Source: Bacteroidales bacterium
GTDB taxonomy: Bacteria > Bacteroidota > Bacteroidia > Bacteroidales > UBA12077
Direction of reading: 5' to 3'
Assembly: GCA_030156305.1 (NCBI GenBank)
Contig: JASGMZ010000006.1
Location: 1 to 30,397, forward strand
Length of the DNA stretch: 30,397 bases
Shown here in pieces: positions 16,200 through 23,940 of the stretch; within the stretch, counting starts at the first letter, position 1; the number at the start of each line of letters is the position of its first letter. A program made the position numbers and the translations under genes. The notes under the pieces are model-generated. The model was not told where the DNA came from. It did not search any database and was given only the letters and a program-made list of their open reading frames with translations.

Positions 16200-19061
16200 A
16201 TGAACACCTTTTTAAAACATATCGCAGAGGATTTATACAACAGGTATGGAGATAATATCTCCGAGTTGTGTATGGTATTCCCTAACCAAAGAGCAGGTTT
16301 GTACTTTAAGAAATATCTGGCCGAATTAACCACAAAACCAATTTGGTCGCCCAAAACAACCACCATTAATGAATTAATGCAGGAAATCTCTGGATTAACA
16401 ATCGCAGACCCAATTAAAATCCTTTTCGAGCTGTATCAGATTTATAAACAAGCAAAAAAATCGGAAGAACCTTTTGATGATTTTTATTTCTGGGGCGAAA
16501 TGATGCTAAACGATTTTGATGATATCGATAAATACCTGATAAACCCTGAGGACCTGTTTAAAAACCTTGAGTCGTTAAAATCCATACAAGACCAGTTCTC
16601 ATACCTTACCGAAAAGCAGATAGAAGCCATCAAACAATTCTGGCAAAGTTTCGACCCGGAAAAACATTCGGCCCACCAACAGGATTTTATTAGTATCTGG
16701 AATGTATTACCCGATATTTATAAAAAGTTAAACGAAAGATTAACCTCACTCGGTATTGCTTATGAAGGAATGATTTACCGAAAAGTAGCCAATTTACTAA
16801 AGGGAAATGAGGTGATTAACTTCTCACATGAAAAATACATTTTTGCCGGTTTTAATGCCCTGAATCAATGCGAAAAAAAACTTTTCCATTTTTTGCAAAA
16901 TAATCAGCGGGCTGAATTCTTCTGGGACTATGACCAAAGCTTTATTCAAAATACTCATCACGAAGCAGGATTATTTTTACGCGAAAACATCAAAACATTT
17001 AAAACACCACTTAGTTTTTCTAACAAAAATATTTCCAGGTTATCTACAGACCCCAAAAATATTGAAATCATCTCCGTCCCGGGAAATGTAGGGCAGGCAA
17101 AAATCATTACAGAAAATTTAAAACAGGCGAATCAGGATATTACCGAATCTCCCGACAACACAGCTATTGTGTTGGCCGATGAAGATTTATTGGTTCCGGT
17201 GCTGCAATCCATTCCCAACAGTATTAAAAATGTAAATATCACCATGGGGTATCCGGTAATCAATACGCCTATTTACAGCCTGCTTGAGCATATAATTGAA
17301 CTCCAGAAAAATGCCCGAAAAAATTCTTTTTATCATAAAGATGTAACCGCTATTCTGAATCATCAATACATCAATAGCTATTTTAACAAAGAAGCCACCA
17401 ATTTGGTGCAATTCATCCGAACAAATAACCGGATTATGATTGCAAAAGAGGAACTAAACACTTGCGAATTTTTCTCTTTACTGTTCAATAAAATTGACTC
17501 ATATTCTCAATTATCCGAATATTTTTTAACCATTCTACACCATGTATATCAATCGCTGAGTGATAATAAAATTGAGGATACAATCCACACACCATCGCTT
17601 GAAAAAGAATATATTTATCACATCTATCTTTCGATAAACAGGGTAAAAGAGGTGCTTCAGGAACAGCAGGTTGATATCCAAATGGATACTTACATACGGC
17701 TTTTACGGAAAATCATCCGCAATCTTCGGATTCCGTTTACCGGAGAGCCTTTATCCGGACTCCAGGTGATGGGAATCCTCGAAACCCGTTTGCTGGATTT
17801 CCATCATCTTTTTATCACTTCGGTTAACGAAGGCGTATTCCCAAAAACCGAATCATCATTATCATTTATTCCGTATAATTTACGGCGTGGATTTGGTTTA
17901 CCCACCATTGAACATCAGGATGCCATTTATGCTTACTACTTTTACCGGTTGATACACCGGGCCCAAGATGTTACGCTGATTTATAACTCGAATACCGACG
18001 GGCTCCAAACCGGAGAGATGAGCCGCTTTCTGTACCAGCTAAAATACGAATCTCCATACAATATTACCGAAAAAAGTTTGCGGTATGATATTAACATTAA
18101 TCAAGCCAAAGAGATACGCATAGAAAAGACTCCTGAAATTCAGAAAATTTTGCGCACTTACCTATCCTCATCCGAAGAAAATAAATATTTATCTCCCAGT
18201 GGGTTAAGCAACTATTTACGCTGCAAGCTAAAATTTTATTTCCGGTATGTAGCCGGAATAAAAGAACAGGACGAGGTAACTGAGGAGATTGATGCTCCTT
18301 TGTTCGGAAATATTTTGCATGAAGCAATGGATACCCTTTACCAACACTTGAAAGGCAAAACCGTTTTGCCCGAAACCCTTTCGGAGATTTTAAAAGACGG
18401 GCGGCAAATAACAGCTTCCATCGACCATGCTTTTAACAAAAACTATTTTAAAAATCATCAAGCCGACTATTCAGGAAAAAATATCATTATCCGCGAAATT
18501 ATTGAAAAATATGTAAAACAACTGGTCAAGAGAGATGCCGAAATTGCACCATTCAAAATTCTTTCGCTGGAAGATAACTATCAGATTGAAATACCGTTTA
18601 ACCTGGAGGAAGCCTCTGAGACGGTAAATCTGGGTGGAAAAATTGACCGTGTGGATGAGCTGGATAATCGTATCCGTATTATCGATTATAAAACCGGAAA
18701 CGATACCCTTGATTATCAAAATATCGAAGCTATTTTCTCCGATAAAAAAACCGGCCAACGTAGTGCTGTGTTTCAAACCTTTTTATATTCCAAATTTTAC
18801 CAGGACATTAAAAAACCTGAAATGCCTGTTGTTCCCGGCGTATATTCCGTAAAGCATTTATTTGATAATTCTTTTGAATATAAAATATACAATAAAGAAA
18901 CAAAAAGTTATATAAACCACTATGGTGAAGTAGCTGATGAGTATCTGCAACATCTAACCCATTTAGTGGAAGAAATTTTTAATCCCGAAATTGCTTTTAC
19001 CCAAACCGAAGAAATTAGTTATTGCAAATACTGCCCATACCGAAAAATCTGCCATCGATAA
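16200..19061 (+). CDS. AddB-like PD-(D/E)XK nuclease with 4Fe-4S cysteines
   Basis: A 953-residue partner of the AddA-like protein. An inactive helicase-like N-terminus (MVFPNQRAGLYFKKYL, residues about 25-40) lacks a true Walker A, as in Bacteroidetes AddB. The nuclease domain opens with SPSGLSNYLRCKLKFYFRY (Cys675), then FGNILHEAMD, GGKIDRVDELDNRIRIIDYKTG (about 811-833) with the Asp and Lys of the active site, and closes with YCKYCPYRKICHR giving Cys942, Cys945 and Cys951. Together the four Cys make the iron-sulfur staple known for AddB. It follows the radical SAM gene by 19 bases. Confidence 0.88.
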   Translation: MNTFLKHIAEDLYNRYGDNISELCMVFPNQRAGLYFKKYLAELTTKPIWSPKTTTINELMQEISGLTIADPIKILFELYQIYKQAKKSEEPFDDFYFWGEMMLNDFDDIDKYLINPEDLFKNLESLKSIQDQFSYLTEKQIEAIKQFWQSFDPEKHSAHQQDFISIWNVLPDIYKKLNERLTSLGIAYEGMIYRKVANLLKGNEVINFSHEKYIFAGFNALNQCEKKLFHFLQNNQRAEFFWDYDQSFIQNTHHEAGLFLRENIKTFKTPLSFSNKNISRLSTDPKNIEIISVPGNVGQAKIITENLKQANQDITESPDNTAIVLADEDLLVPVLQSIPNSIKNVNITMGYPVINTPIYSLLEHIIELQKNARKNSFYHKDVTAILNHQYINSYFNKEATNLVQFIRTNNRIMIAKEELNTCEFFSLLFNKIDSYSQLSEYFLTILHHVYQSLSDNKIEDTIHTPSLEKEYIYHIYLSINRVKEVLQEQQVDIQMDTYIRLLRKIIRNLRIPFTGEPLSGLQVMGILETRLLDFHHLFITSVNEGVFPKTESSLSFIPYNLRRGFGLPTIEHQDAIYAYYFYRLIHRAQDVTLIYNSNTDGLQTGEMSRFLYQLKYESPYNITEKSLRYDININQAKEIRIEKTPEIQKILRTYLSSSEENKYLSPSGLSNYLRCKLKFYFRYVAGIKEQDEVTEEIDAPLFGNILHEAMDTLYQHLKGKTVLPETLSEILKDGRQITASIDHAFNKNYFKNHQADYSGKNIIIREIIEKYVKQLVKRDAEIAPFKILSLEDNYQIEIPFNLEEASETVNLGGKIDRVDELDNRIRIIDYKTGNDTLDYQNIEAIFSDKKTGQRSAVFQTFLYSKFYQDIKKPEMPVVPGVYSVKHLFDNSFEYKIYNKETKSYINHYGEVADEYLQHLTHLVEEIFNPEIAFTQTEEISYCKYCPYRKICHR

Positions 19062-19139
19062 AACATTCCATTAAAATTTTACTCGCTTTTAATTTTTTTG
19101 TAATTTAACCGGTTGTTAAAATCTTAAAAACACAGCGAT

Positions 19140-20345
19140 ATGGTAGCAAAAAGTAAAAAATCAAAAGGCAAAATCGGGATATTAACTGGTGGTGGTGATG
19201 TTCCGGGATTAAATCCGGCTATAAGAGCGGTTACTATTAGAGCTTTACGCGAAGGTTATGAGGTGATAGGCATCCGCCGTGGCTGGATGGGCCTTGTTGA
19301 CATGATACGAGACAAGAACGCCGACAATTCAGCATGTATTGAGGTGTTAACCGAAACAAGAGTGAACAGAGCGGCCCGAACAGGGGGAACATTCCTGCAC
19401 TCATCAAGAACTAATCCAAGCCGTGTTGCCCGCTGGAACGTTCCCGAACATTTAAAAGATAAATATAACGAACCGGTAAACGACCTGACCAAAGAAGTGC
19501 TCAAAAACCTCGATTTTTTGGGTGTTGAATATCTTATTCCTATTGGTGGTGATGATACGTTAAGCTACGCTGTAAGGCTTTACCGCGAAGGTTTTAAGGT
19601 AGTTGCCATTCCAAAAACCATGGATAATGACGTACCCGGCACTGACTACTGCATTGGGTTTAGTACCTGCGTTACACGCACTATTCAAATGACAAACAAC
19701 TTGCGAACCAGCGCAGGCTCACATGAAAGAATTATGGTGCTCGAAGTATTTGGCCGCTATGCGGGATTTACGGCTATGTTACCAACTATGGCAGGAGCCG
19801 CCAATCGATGCGTAATTCCTGAATATAAATTTAATATCGAAAAACTAACCGAATTGCTTATTGAAGACCGCGCCAATAACCCCAGTAAATACTCTGTGGT
19901 GTTAGTATCCGAAGGTGCTATGTTCGAAGGGAGCGAAATGATTTTTGAGAATGATGCAAAAGATGCATATGGACATGCTAAGCTTGGAGGAATAGGAGAT
20001 TTGGTTTCGGCGAAAATTAAAGAATATTCGGCCAATTGCTGTAAAGGAAGGCCTATTGGCGTCATTAACCAAAAACTGGGCTACCTGGTACGTGGCGGCG
20101 ACCCCGATGCCATTGACTCAATTGTTCCGATGGCTTATGGAAATTTAGCATTGGACTTAGTTCTGCAGGGAATCCATGGCCGTTTGGTTGCGTTAAAAAA
20201 CGGCCGCTACGACAACCTTCCAATTGAAGTGGTAGTTGGTTCAAAAAAATTAGTCAACCTGAAAAAATATTACAATACCGAACGGCTAAGGCCTTTTTAT
20301 AAAAGTTTCGAGATGCAGCCATTGTTTATTATGACCAGTGAGTAA
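19140..20345 (+). CDS. pfkA: 6-phosphofructokinase, residues predict pyrophosphate dependence
   Basis: A 401-residue phosphofructokinase of the PFK family (glycolysis, fructose-6-phosphate to fructose-1,6-bisphosphate). ILTGGGDVPGLNPAIRA (residues 14-30) is the phosphate-binding start. The donor site reads PIGGDD (136-139 for GGDD) and PKTMDND (158-164). In known enzymes GGDG with PGT goes with ATP, while Asp in GGDD together with Lys in PKT goes with pyrophosphate. Both are the pyrophosphate form here, so I predict a reversible PPi-PFK, common in anaerobic Bacteroidetes. GSHERIMVLEVFGRYAG and the SEGA segment complete the sugar site. The symbol is used for the family; the donor prediction is inference. 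Confidence 0.93.
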   Translation: MVAKSKKSKGKIGILTGGGDVPGLNPAIRAVTIRALREGYEVIGIRRGWMGLVDMIRDKNADNSACIEVLTETRVNRAARTGGTFLHSSRTNPSRVARWNVPEHLKDKYNEPVNDLTKEVLKNLDFLGVEYLIPIGGDDTLSYAVRLYREGFKVVAIPKTMDNDVPGTDYCIGFSTCVTRTIQMTNNLRTSAGSHERIMVLEVFGRYAGFTAMLPTMAGAANRCVIPEYKFNIEKLTELLIEDRANNPSKYSVVLVSEGAMFEGSEMIFENDAKDAYGHAKLGGIGDLVSAKIKEYSANCCKGRPIGVINQKLGYLVRGGDPDAIDSIVPMAYGNLALDLVLQGIHGRLVALKNGRYDNLPIEVVVGSKKLVNLKKYYNTERLRPFYKSFEMQPLFIMTSE

Positions 20346-20521
20346 GATAACTTCAATTAATTTTAATCATCTTCACCGCTAACCGGCCAGCCGGTTTAAC
20401 AGCCGTGGTTGGCAGGCTGTGAAGACAAGATGCTAAGGAATTTTTTGTGTTCCCTGAATTCATAAAATAGTGAATTGGGTTATTGGGTTGAGCTGATTAC
20501 TACTGCTACGGTTTATTGTTA

Positions 20522-20537
20522 CCTGCCATTCGGCAGG
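20522..20537. repeat. REP-like hairpin (CCTGCC-N4-GGCAGG), copy 2
   Basis: CCTGCC attc GGCAGG has the same stem as the copies at 15104 and 21432, with another loop. It lies 5 bases before the 51-bp repeat. Confidence 0.6.
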
Positions 20538-20542
20538 CAGGG

Positions 20543-20593
20543 CTGGCAGGTTTGTGTTACAAAAAAAGCCTTGTTTAACTTACGGATATTAGG
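20543..20593. repeat. 51-bp dispersed repeat, copy 1
   Basis: From CTGGCAGGTTTGTG to GGATATTAGG, identical to positions 21440-21490 except for one base (A/C in the central A-run). Both copies sit next to a CCTGCC-N4-GGCAGG hairpin. No coding frame is shared by both contexts. Confidence 0.8.
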
Positions 20594-20595
20594 TA

Positions 20596-20624
20596 TGAAA
20601 AAACCCCATGGTTTAAATGGGGCT
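20596..20624 (-). terminator. Intrinsic terminator of ribE
   Basis: The minus strand reads CCCCAT, a 7-base loop, ATGGGG, then TTTTTT. It lies 23 bases downstream of the ribE stop codon. Confidence 0.8.
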
Positions 20625-20646
20625 CTCAGAATGATTTATTTTCTTC

Positions 20647-21252
20647 TTATCTCCCCAATTGTTGTTTCACAATCTTAGCCACATATTTTCCTATAACGTC
20701 GAACTCAATATTAACAACCGTTCCCTTTTTAATTTGATGGAAATTTGTTACCTCATAAGTGAATGGAATAATAGCCACTTCAAACGTTTTTTCTTTGGAG
20801 TTAACCACGGTTAAGCTTACCCCATTTACCGATACAGACCCTTTTTCAACGGTAATGTAGTCTTCTTGCGAAGGATCGTATTCAAAGGTATAATACCAGC
20901 TACCATCGGCTTCGCGGACATTGGTACAAACAGCCGTTTGGTCAACATGGCCTTGAACTAAGTGTCCGTCGAGAAAGGAATCAATTTTCATGCTGCGTTC
21001 AAGATTTACCTTATCGCCCAATGCTAATAAACCCAGATTGGATTTATCGAGTGTTTCCTGAATAGCAGTAACCGTAAACGTTTTATTTTCTTTGTCCACT
21101 TTTACAACGGTTAAACAAACACCATTATGTGAAACACTCTGATCAATTTTTAGTTGGTCTGCAAACGAACATTGCATGGTAATATGTAAGTTTCCTTTTT
21201 CTTTCTCTAATTTTACCACTTTTGCCGCTTCTTCAATAATTCCTGAAAACAT
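20647..21252 (-). CDS. ribE: Riboflavin synthase, alpha subunit
   Basis: A 201-residue enzyme that dismutates two 6,7-dimethyl-8-ribityllumazine molecules into riboflavin. Two lumazine-binding barrels are seen: MFSGIIEEAAKV with SHNGVCLTV in the first, and FLDGHLVQGHVDQTA with SVNGVSLTV in the second. Length and start (MFSGIIE) are canonical. It stands alone, with its own terminator; TAACTTTG at 21312-21319 (minus strand) matches a -7 box about 60 bases upstream, without a clear -33. Confidence 0.97.
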   Translation of the reverse strand: MFSGIIEEAAKVVKLEKEKGNLHITMQCSFADQLKIDQSVSHNGVCLTVVKVDKENKTFTVTAIQETLDKSNLGLLALGDKVNLERSMKIDSFLDGHLVQGHVDQTAVCTNVREADGSWYYTFEYDPSQEDYITVEKGSVSVNGVSLTVVNSKEKTFEVAIIPFTYEVTNFHQIKKGTVVNIEFDVIGKYVAKIVKQQLGR

Positions 21253-21431
21253 AATCTTTATTTTTAATGATTTTTATTTTTTTGCGAATTTATGAAGTTT
21301 TACCCTATTGACAAAGTTAATTGTAAATTATCATGCAACGGCTAAAATCCGCATGTCTTTTACGAGTTTCACAACGTATCACAAAGTTAATGCACAAAGT
21401 ACCACAAAGTTTGGGTAATCTTTTGAGGAGC

Positions 21432-21447
21432 CCTGCCTGCTGGCAGG
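21432..21447. repeat. REP-like hairpin (CCTGCC-N4-GGCAGG), copy 3
   Basis: CCTGCC tgct GGCAGG has the same stem as at 15104 and 20522. It overlaps the start of the second 51-bp repeat copy. Confidence 0.6.
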
Positions 21448-21490
21448 TTTGTGTTACAACAAAAGCCTTGTTTAACTTACGGATATTAGG
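21440..21490. repeat. 51-bp dispersed repeat, copy 2 (contains the comF stop codon)
   Basis: One mismatch to the copy at 20543-20593. Its right end covers the TAA of comF and the last two bases of the preceding codon, so the repeat border coincides with the gene end. Confidence 0.8.
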
Positions 21491-22178
21491 CAACGGCTAA
21501 AGTTGCTATACTGACTTTTGTATCAGGGGCCTCCAATACGGTGTTGGCACAAGCTTCCAGCGTAGATCCGGTAGTTACAACATCATCAACCAATAGAATA
21601 TGTTTATTTCTAAATCGCTCGGGTTCTTTGATATCGAAAATTTTTTCTACATTTTCCCAGCGATCGAACCTCGATTTACGGGTTTGTGTAGTTGTGGCTA
21701 CGGTTCGGATCAACGTTTGGGTATCTACCTCTTTTTCTAAGGATTCGGATAGCCCGCGGGCAATAAATTCGCTTTGATTATAGCCTCGTTTTTTAAGTTT
21801 CGATTTGTGCAAAGGAACAGGAACAATCAGATCCACTTGATTAAACACACTGTCTTTTAATTGTGATCCAAAATATCGTCCCAAGATAAAGCCAATCTCC
21901 TTGCAGCCATGATACTTAAATTTATGCATCATTTTTTGATATTTGCTCCCCTTGTGATAAAAATAAAATGCTGTGGCATATTCTATCTTTGTCCTCCCCC
22001 AAAATAATTGCGAAACAGGGTTTTCTATGTCGTGATGAAAATTTGTTTTAGGCAGGTTATATAAGCACGAAGTACAAATAAATTTTTCCTGCGACACGAG
22101 GTGATTATTACAAACTACGCATAAGTTAGGATATATAAGATTAAAAAAATCTTTAAGGGGTTCAAAAGATATTTTCAT
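21486..22178 (-). CDS. ComF-family phosphoribosyltransferase-like protein
   Basis: A 230-residue ComFC-type protein, linked in other bacteria to DNA uptake and recombination. The N-terminal zinc finger is LCVVCNNHL with FICTSCLYNL. The phosphoribosyltransferase domain has DLIVPVPLHKSKLKKRGYNQSEFIARGL and the PRPP loop ILLVDDVVTTGSTLEACA. Its last codons and stop lie at the edge of a repeated element, but the domain is complete. A divergent, A+T-rich 153-base gap separates it from the 468-residue gene. Confidence 0.92.
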   Translation of the reverse strand: MKISFEPLKDFFNLIYPNLCVVCNNHLVSQEKFICTSCLYNLPKTNFHHDIENPVSQLFWGRTKIEYATAFYFYHKGSKYQKMMHKFKYHGCKEIGFILGRYFGSQLKDSVFNQVDLIVPVPLHKSKLKKRGYNQSEFIARGLSESLEKEVDTQTLIRTVATTTQTRKSRFDRWENVEKIFDIKEPERFRNKHILLVDDVVTTGSTLEACANTVLEAPDTKVSIATLAVA

Positions 22179-22280
22179 AATTTATTGTAAATCTTTATTC
22201 TAAATTAATAAATTTTTTTAAATAATAAATCAAAACATTCTATATTTTAGGAAAAAATATCTTTTAAAACTTTTCCTGCA

Positions 22281-22288
22281 TATTTTTG
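22281..22288 (+). promoter_or_regulatory. Candidate -7 box for the 468-residue gene
   Basis: TATTTTTG fits TAnnTTTG, 43 bases before the ATG. No TTTG is seen at the -33 distance, so support is partial. Confidence 0.4.
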
Positions 22289-22331
22289 TTTTTTGAGTTG
22301 TGCATCTTTATTTTAGTAGTAAAATATAAGC

Positions 22332-23738
22332 ATGGAACGAGAAATATACAGCACCAAACGCAAAGCACTGTTACTAAACTTAGATACAGGTATTTATGGC
22401 TCAATAGCAGAAATTGGAGGAGGGCAGGAGGTTGCCCGTGCTTTTTTTCAAGCGGGTGGTGCTTCAGGGACCATTGCAAAAACCATATCAGCTTATGATA
22501 AAACATTTAGCGATCATTTTTATAACAATGGAAAGAGTGGCCGATATGTGAGTCTTAACAGACTCGAAAAAATGCTTGATGAAGAATATAACGAGTTAAA
22601 AACAATTCTACACGATAAACGTAATGCACAAGTCCACTTTTTTTCATTTGCGAACACGGTTGAAACCATCAATTTTCAAAAGTCAAATCAAGGGCATGGC
22701 TGGATAGGGATAAAATTTGAATTAACCCATCCTGGCCAGCCGAATGAGGTTGTAATCCATGTACGGTTGCTTGAAAATGATGCTGTTCTTCAGCAATACA
22801 CACTAGGAACAATAGGGGTAAATTTAATTTTTGCCTGTTATCATTACACTGATAATCCGAATCTGTTTTTACAATCGTTATTGGATAATTTGGATACCGA
22901 CAGGATAGAGATAACCATGGCTCGGATGAGAGGCCCTGATTTATCATATATTGACAATCGATTGTTGTGCGTTCAGTTGGTAAAAAACGGAATGACTCCG
23001 GCGGTAATGTTTGATCGATACGGAAATGTTCATCAACCCGGAGATTTTTTATATAAAAAAAATGCATTGGTCTTGCGAGGGCGCTTCCGGCCCATAACCT
23101 ATGTAGGTTTTGATATTTTAAAAACATCCTATGCCTTATTTAAAGAAGACAAAAACTTTTCTCCGGAAAACACCCTCCAGATTTGTGAAATTACATTAAA
23201 CAACCTTTTAGAAGAAGGAGAAATTAACGAGCGAGATTTCTTAGACCGCGTGGATATTCTAAATGGAATGGGACAGAATGTTTTAGTGTCTAGTTTTGAA
23301 GAATTTTATAAGTTAGTTGATTATTTTAGTCGATTTAAAATACATAATCTGCGGGTGATTTTAGGTGTACCTACCTTTAAAAAAGTGTTAGAAAAAAAAT
23401 ATTATACTCATTTACGGGGTGGCATATTAGAAGCAATGGGCCGAATGTTCCCTGGCCATACACGATTTTATATTTATCCGGCGTTGGACAGGAATACAGG
23501 AAAAGTACTTCTCGTAGATGACGTAGAAATGGAACCCGACGTTAAACATATTTTTAATTATTTGGTTGATAACCGAAAAATACGCAATCTGCGTCAGGCA
23601 AAAACGAAATGGTTATCCATCGATCCACGCGAAGTAATTCGATTAATTGAAGCCAATGATAATCGTTGGGAAAAAATGGTTCCCAAATATGTGGCGAAAC
23701 AAATTAAAACCAAAAAAATTTTTGGGTATAAGGGCTAA
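22332..23738 (+). CDS. Conserved protein of unknown function (REIYSTKRKALL family)
   Basis: A 468-residue soluble protein with no signal peptide or membrane segment. I recognise the family from its start (REIYSTKRKALLLNLD, then AEIGGGQEVARAFFQAGGASGTIAKTISAYD) and its middle (QGHGWIGIKFE). It occurs across Bacteroidetes and other phyla and is often labelled automatically as a TonB-dependent receptor or a nicotinate-nucleotide adenylyltransferase. The sequence supports neither: there is no plug or barrel, and no HxGH nucleotidyltransferase motif. It is well conserved and of full length. It is the last clearly chromosomal gene before the cassette array. Confidence 0.85.
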   Translation: MEREIYSTKRKALLLNLDTGIYGSIAEIGGGQEVARAFFQAGGASGTIAKTISAYDKTFSDHFYNNGKSGRYVSLNRLEKMLDEEYNELKTILHDKRNAQVHFFSFANTVETINFQKSNQGHGWIGIKFELTHPGQPNEVVIHVRLLENDAVLQQYTLGTIGVNLIFACYHYTDNPNLFLQSLLDNLDTDRIEITMARMRGPDLSYIDNRLLCVQLVKNGMTPAVMFDRYGNVHQPGDFLYKKNALVLRGRFRPITYVGFDILKTSYALFKEDKNFSPENTLQICEITLNNLLEEGEINERDFLDRVDILNGMGQNVLVSSFEEFYKLVDYFSRFKIHNLRVILGVPTFKKVLEKKYYTHLRGGILEAMGRMFPGHTRFYIYPALDRNTGKVLLVDDVEMEPDVKHIFNYLVDNRKIRNLRQAKTKWLSIDPREVIRLIEANDNRWEKMVPKYVAKQIKTKKIFGYKG

Positions 23739-23754
23739 AATAATAATCTTTTGA

Positions 23755-23853
23755 TTAATCTCTTAGCAAATCTTCTGTAACCCATTCTACCTCTATTCCC
23801 AGCATTGAAAAGGTGAAGTATAAAAGGTTTTTAATCCCCCCACTAAAATCATA
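23755..23853 (-). pseudogene. Possible C-terminal gene remnant at the array edge
   Basis: A minus-strand frame after two stop codons reads YDFSGGIKNLLYFTFSML then GIEVEWVTEDLLRD and a stop. The first half lies in the 55-bp block shared with 27250-27296, where the corresponding frame soon stops. It may be the tail of a chromosomal gene cut by the array, or a chance frame. I do not recognise a family. Confidence 0.25.
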
Positions 23854-23935
23854 TCATTACCCATAGTAACGGTTTCGTTTACACGAAATTCAGATTTGGT
23901 GCTACGCACCATCCGAATTCTTAGTTGTTATGGGC
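23812..23935 (-). repeat. Short attC-like site (type E, copy 1), left end of the array
   Basis: The core at 23860-23935 is a 76-bp imperfect palindrome. The outer arms are CCCATAGTAAC and GTTATGGGC; the inner arms are GAAATTCAGAT and ATCCGAATTC; the tip hairpin is GGTGC-TAC-GCACC. Terminal AAC/GTT, unequal arms and length are those of an integron attC. A further 48-bp block (23812-23859) is shared with the copy at 27250. The right arm runs into the stop codon of the 553-residue gene. Confidence 0.65.
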
Positions 23936-23940
23936 TGGCT

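Larger units (their letters stand above)
20346..20595. repeat. Structured gene-free stretch after pfkA with nested palindromes and repeat copy
   Basis: No gene is seen in the stretch between pfkA and ribE. It contains AACCGG-N4-CCGGTT (20381-20396), ACAGCC-N10-GGCTGT (20399-20420) and an outer CTTCAC / GTGAAG pair (20371-20424), which together could fold into a three-way junction in RNA or a cruciform in DNA. CCTGCC-ATTC-GGCAGG (20522-20537) and the first copy of the 51-bp repeat (20543-20593) follow. Confidence 0.5.
21335..21501. repeat. Insert of about 143 bp bounded by 12-bp direct repeats at the comF 3' end
   Basis: GCAACGGCTAAA occurs at 21335-21346 and again at 21490-21501, the latter being the last codons of comF. 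Read on the minus strand, both encode LAVA followed by a stop (TAA in the present gene, TGA at the outer copy). The sequence between holds three CACAAAGT words (21380, 21393, 21403), the CCTGCC hairpin (21432-21447) and copy 2 of the 51-bp repeat, which supplies the present stop codon. It looks like a small repeat inserted into the gene end with target duplication. Confidence 0.5.

Noticed and set aside
20475..20678. Plus-strand frame through the repeats after pfkA
   Set aside because: Its sequence is made of the hairpin, the 51-bp repeat and the ribE terminator, and it runs into the ribE gene.
22264..22506. Open frame on the minus strand over the start of the 468-residue gene
   Set aside because: It covers the promoter and 5' end of a well-conserved gene and its translation resembles no protein.
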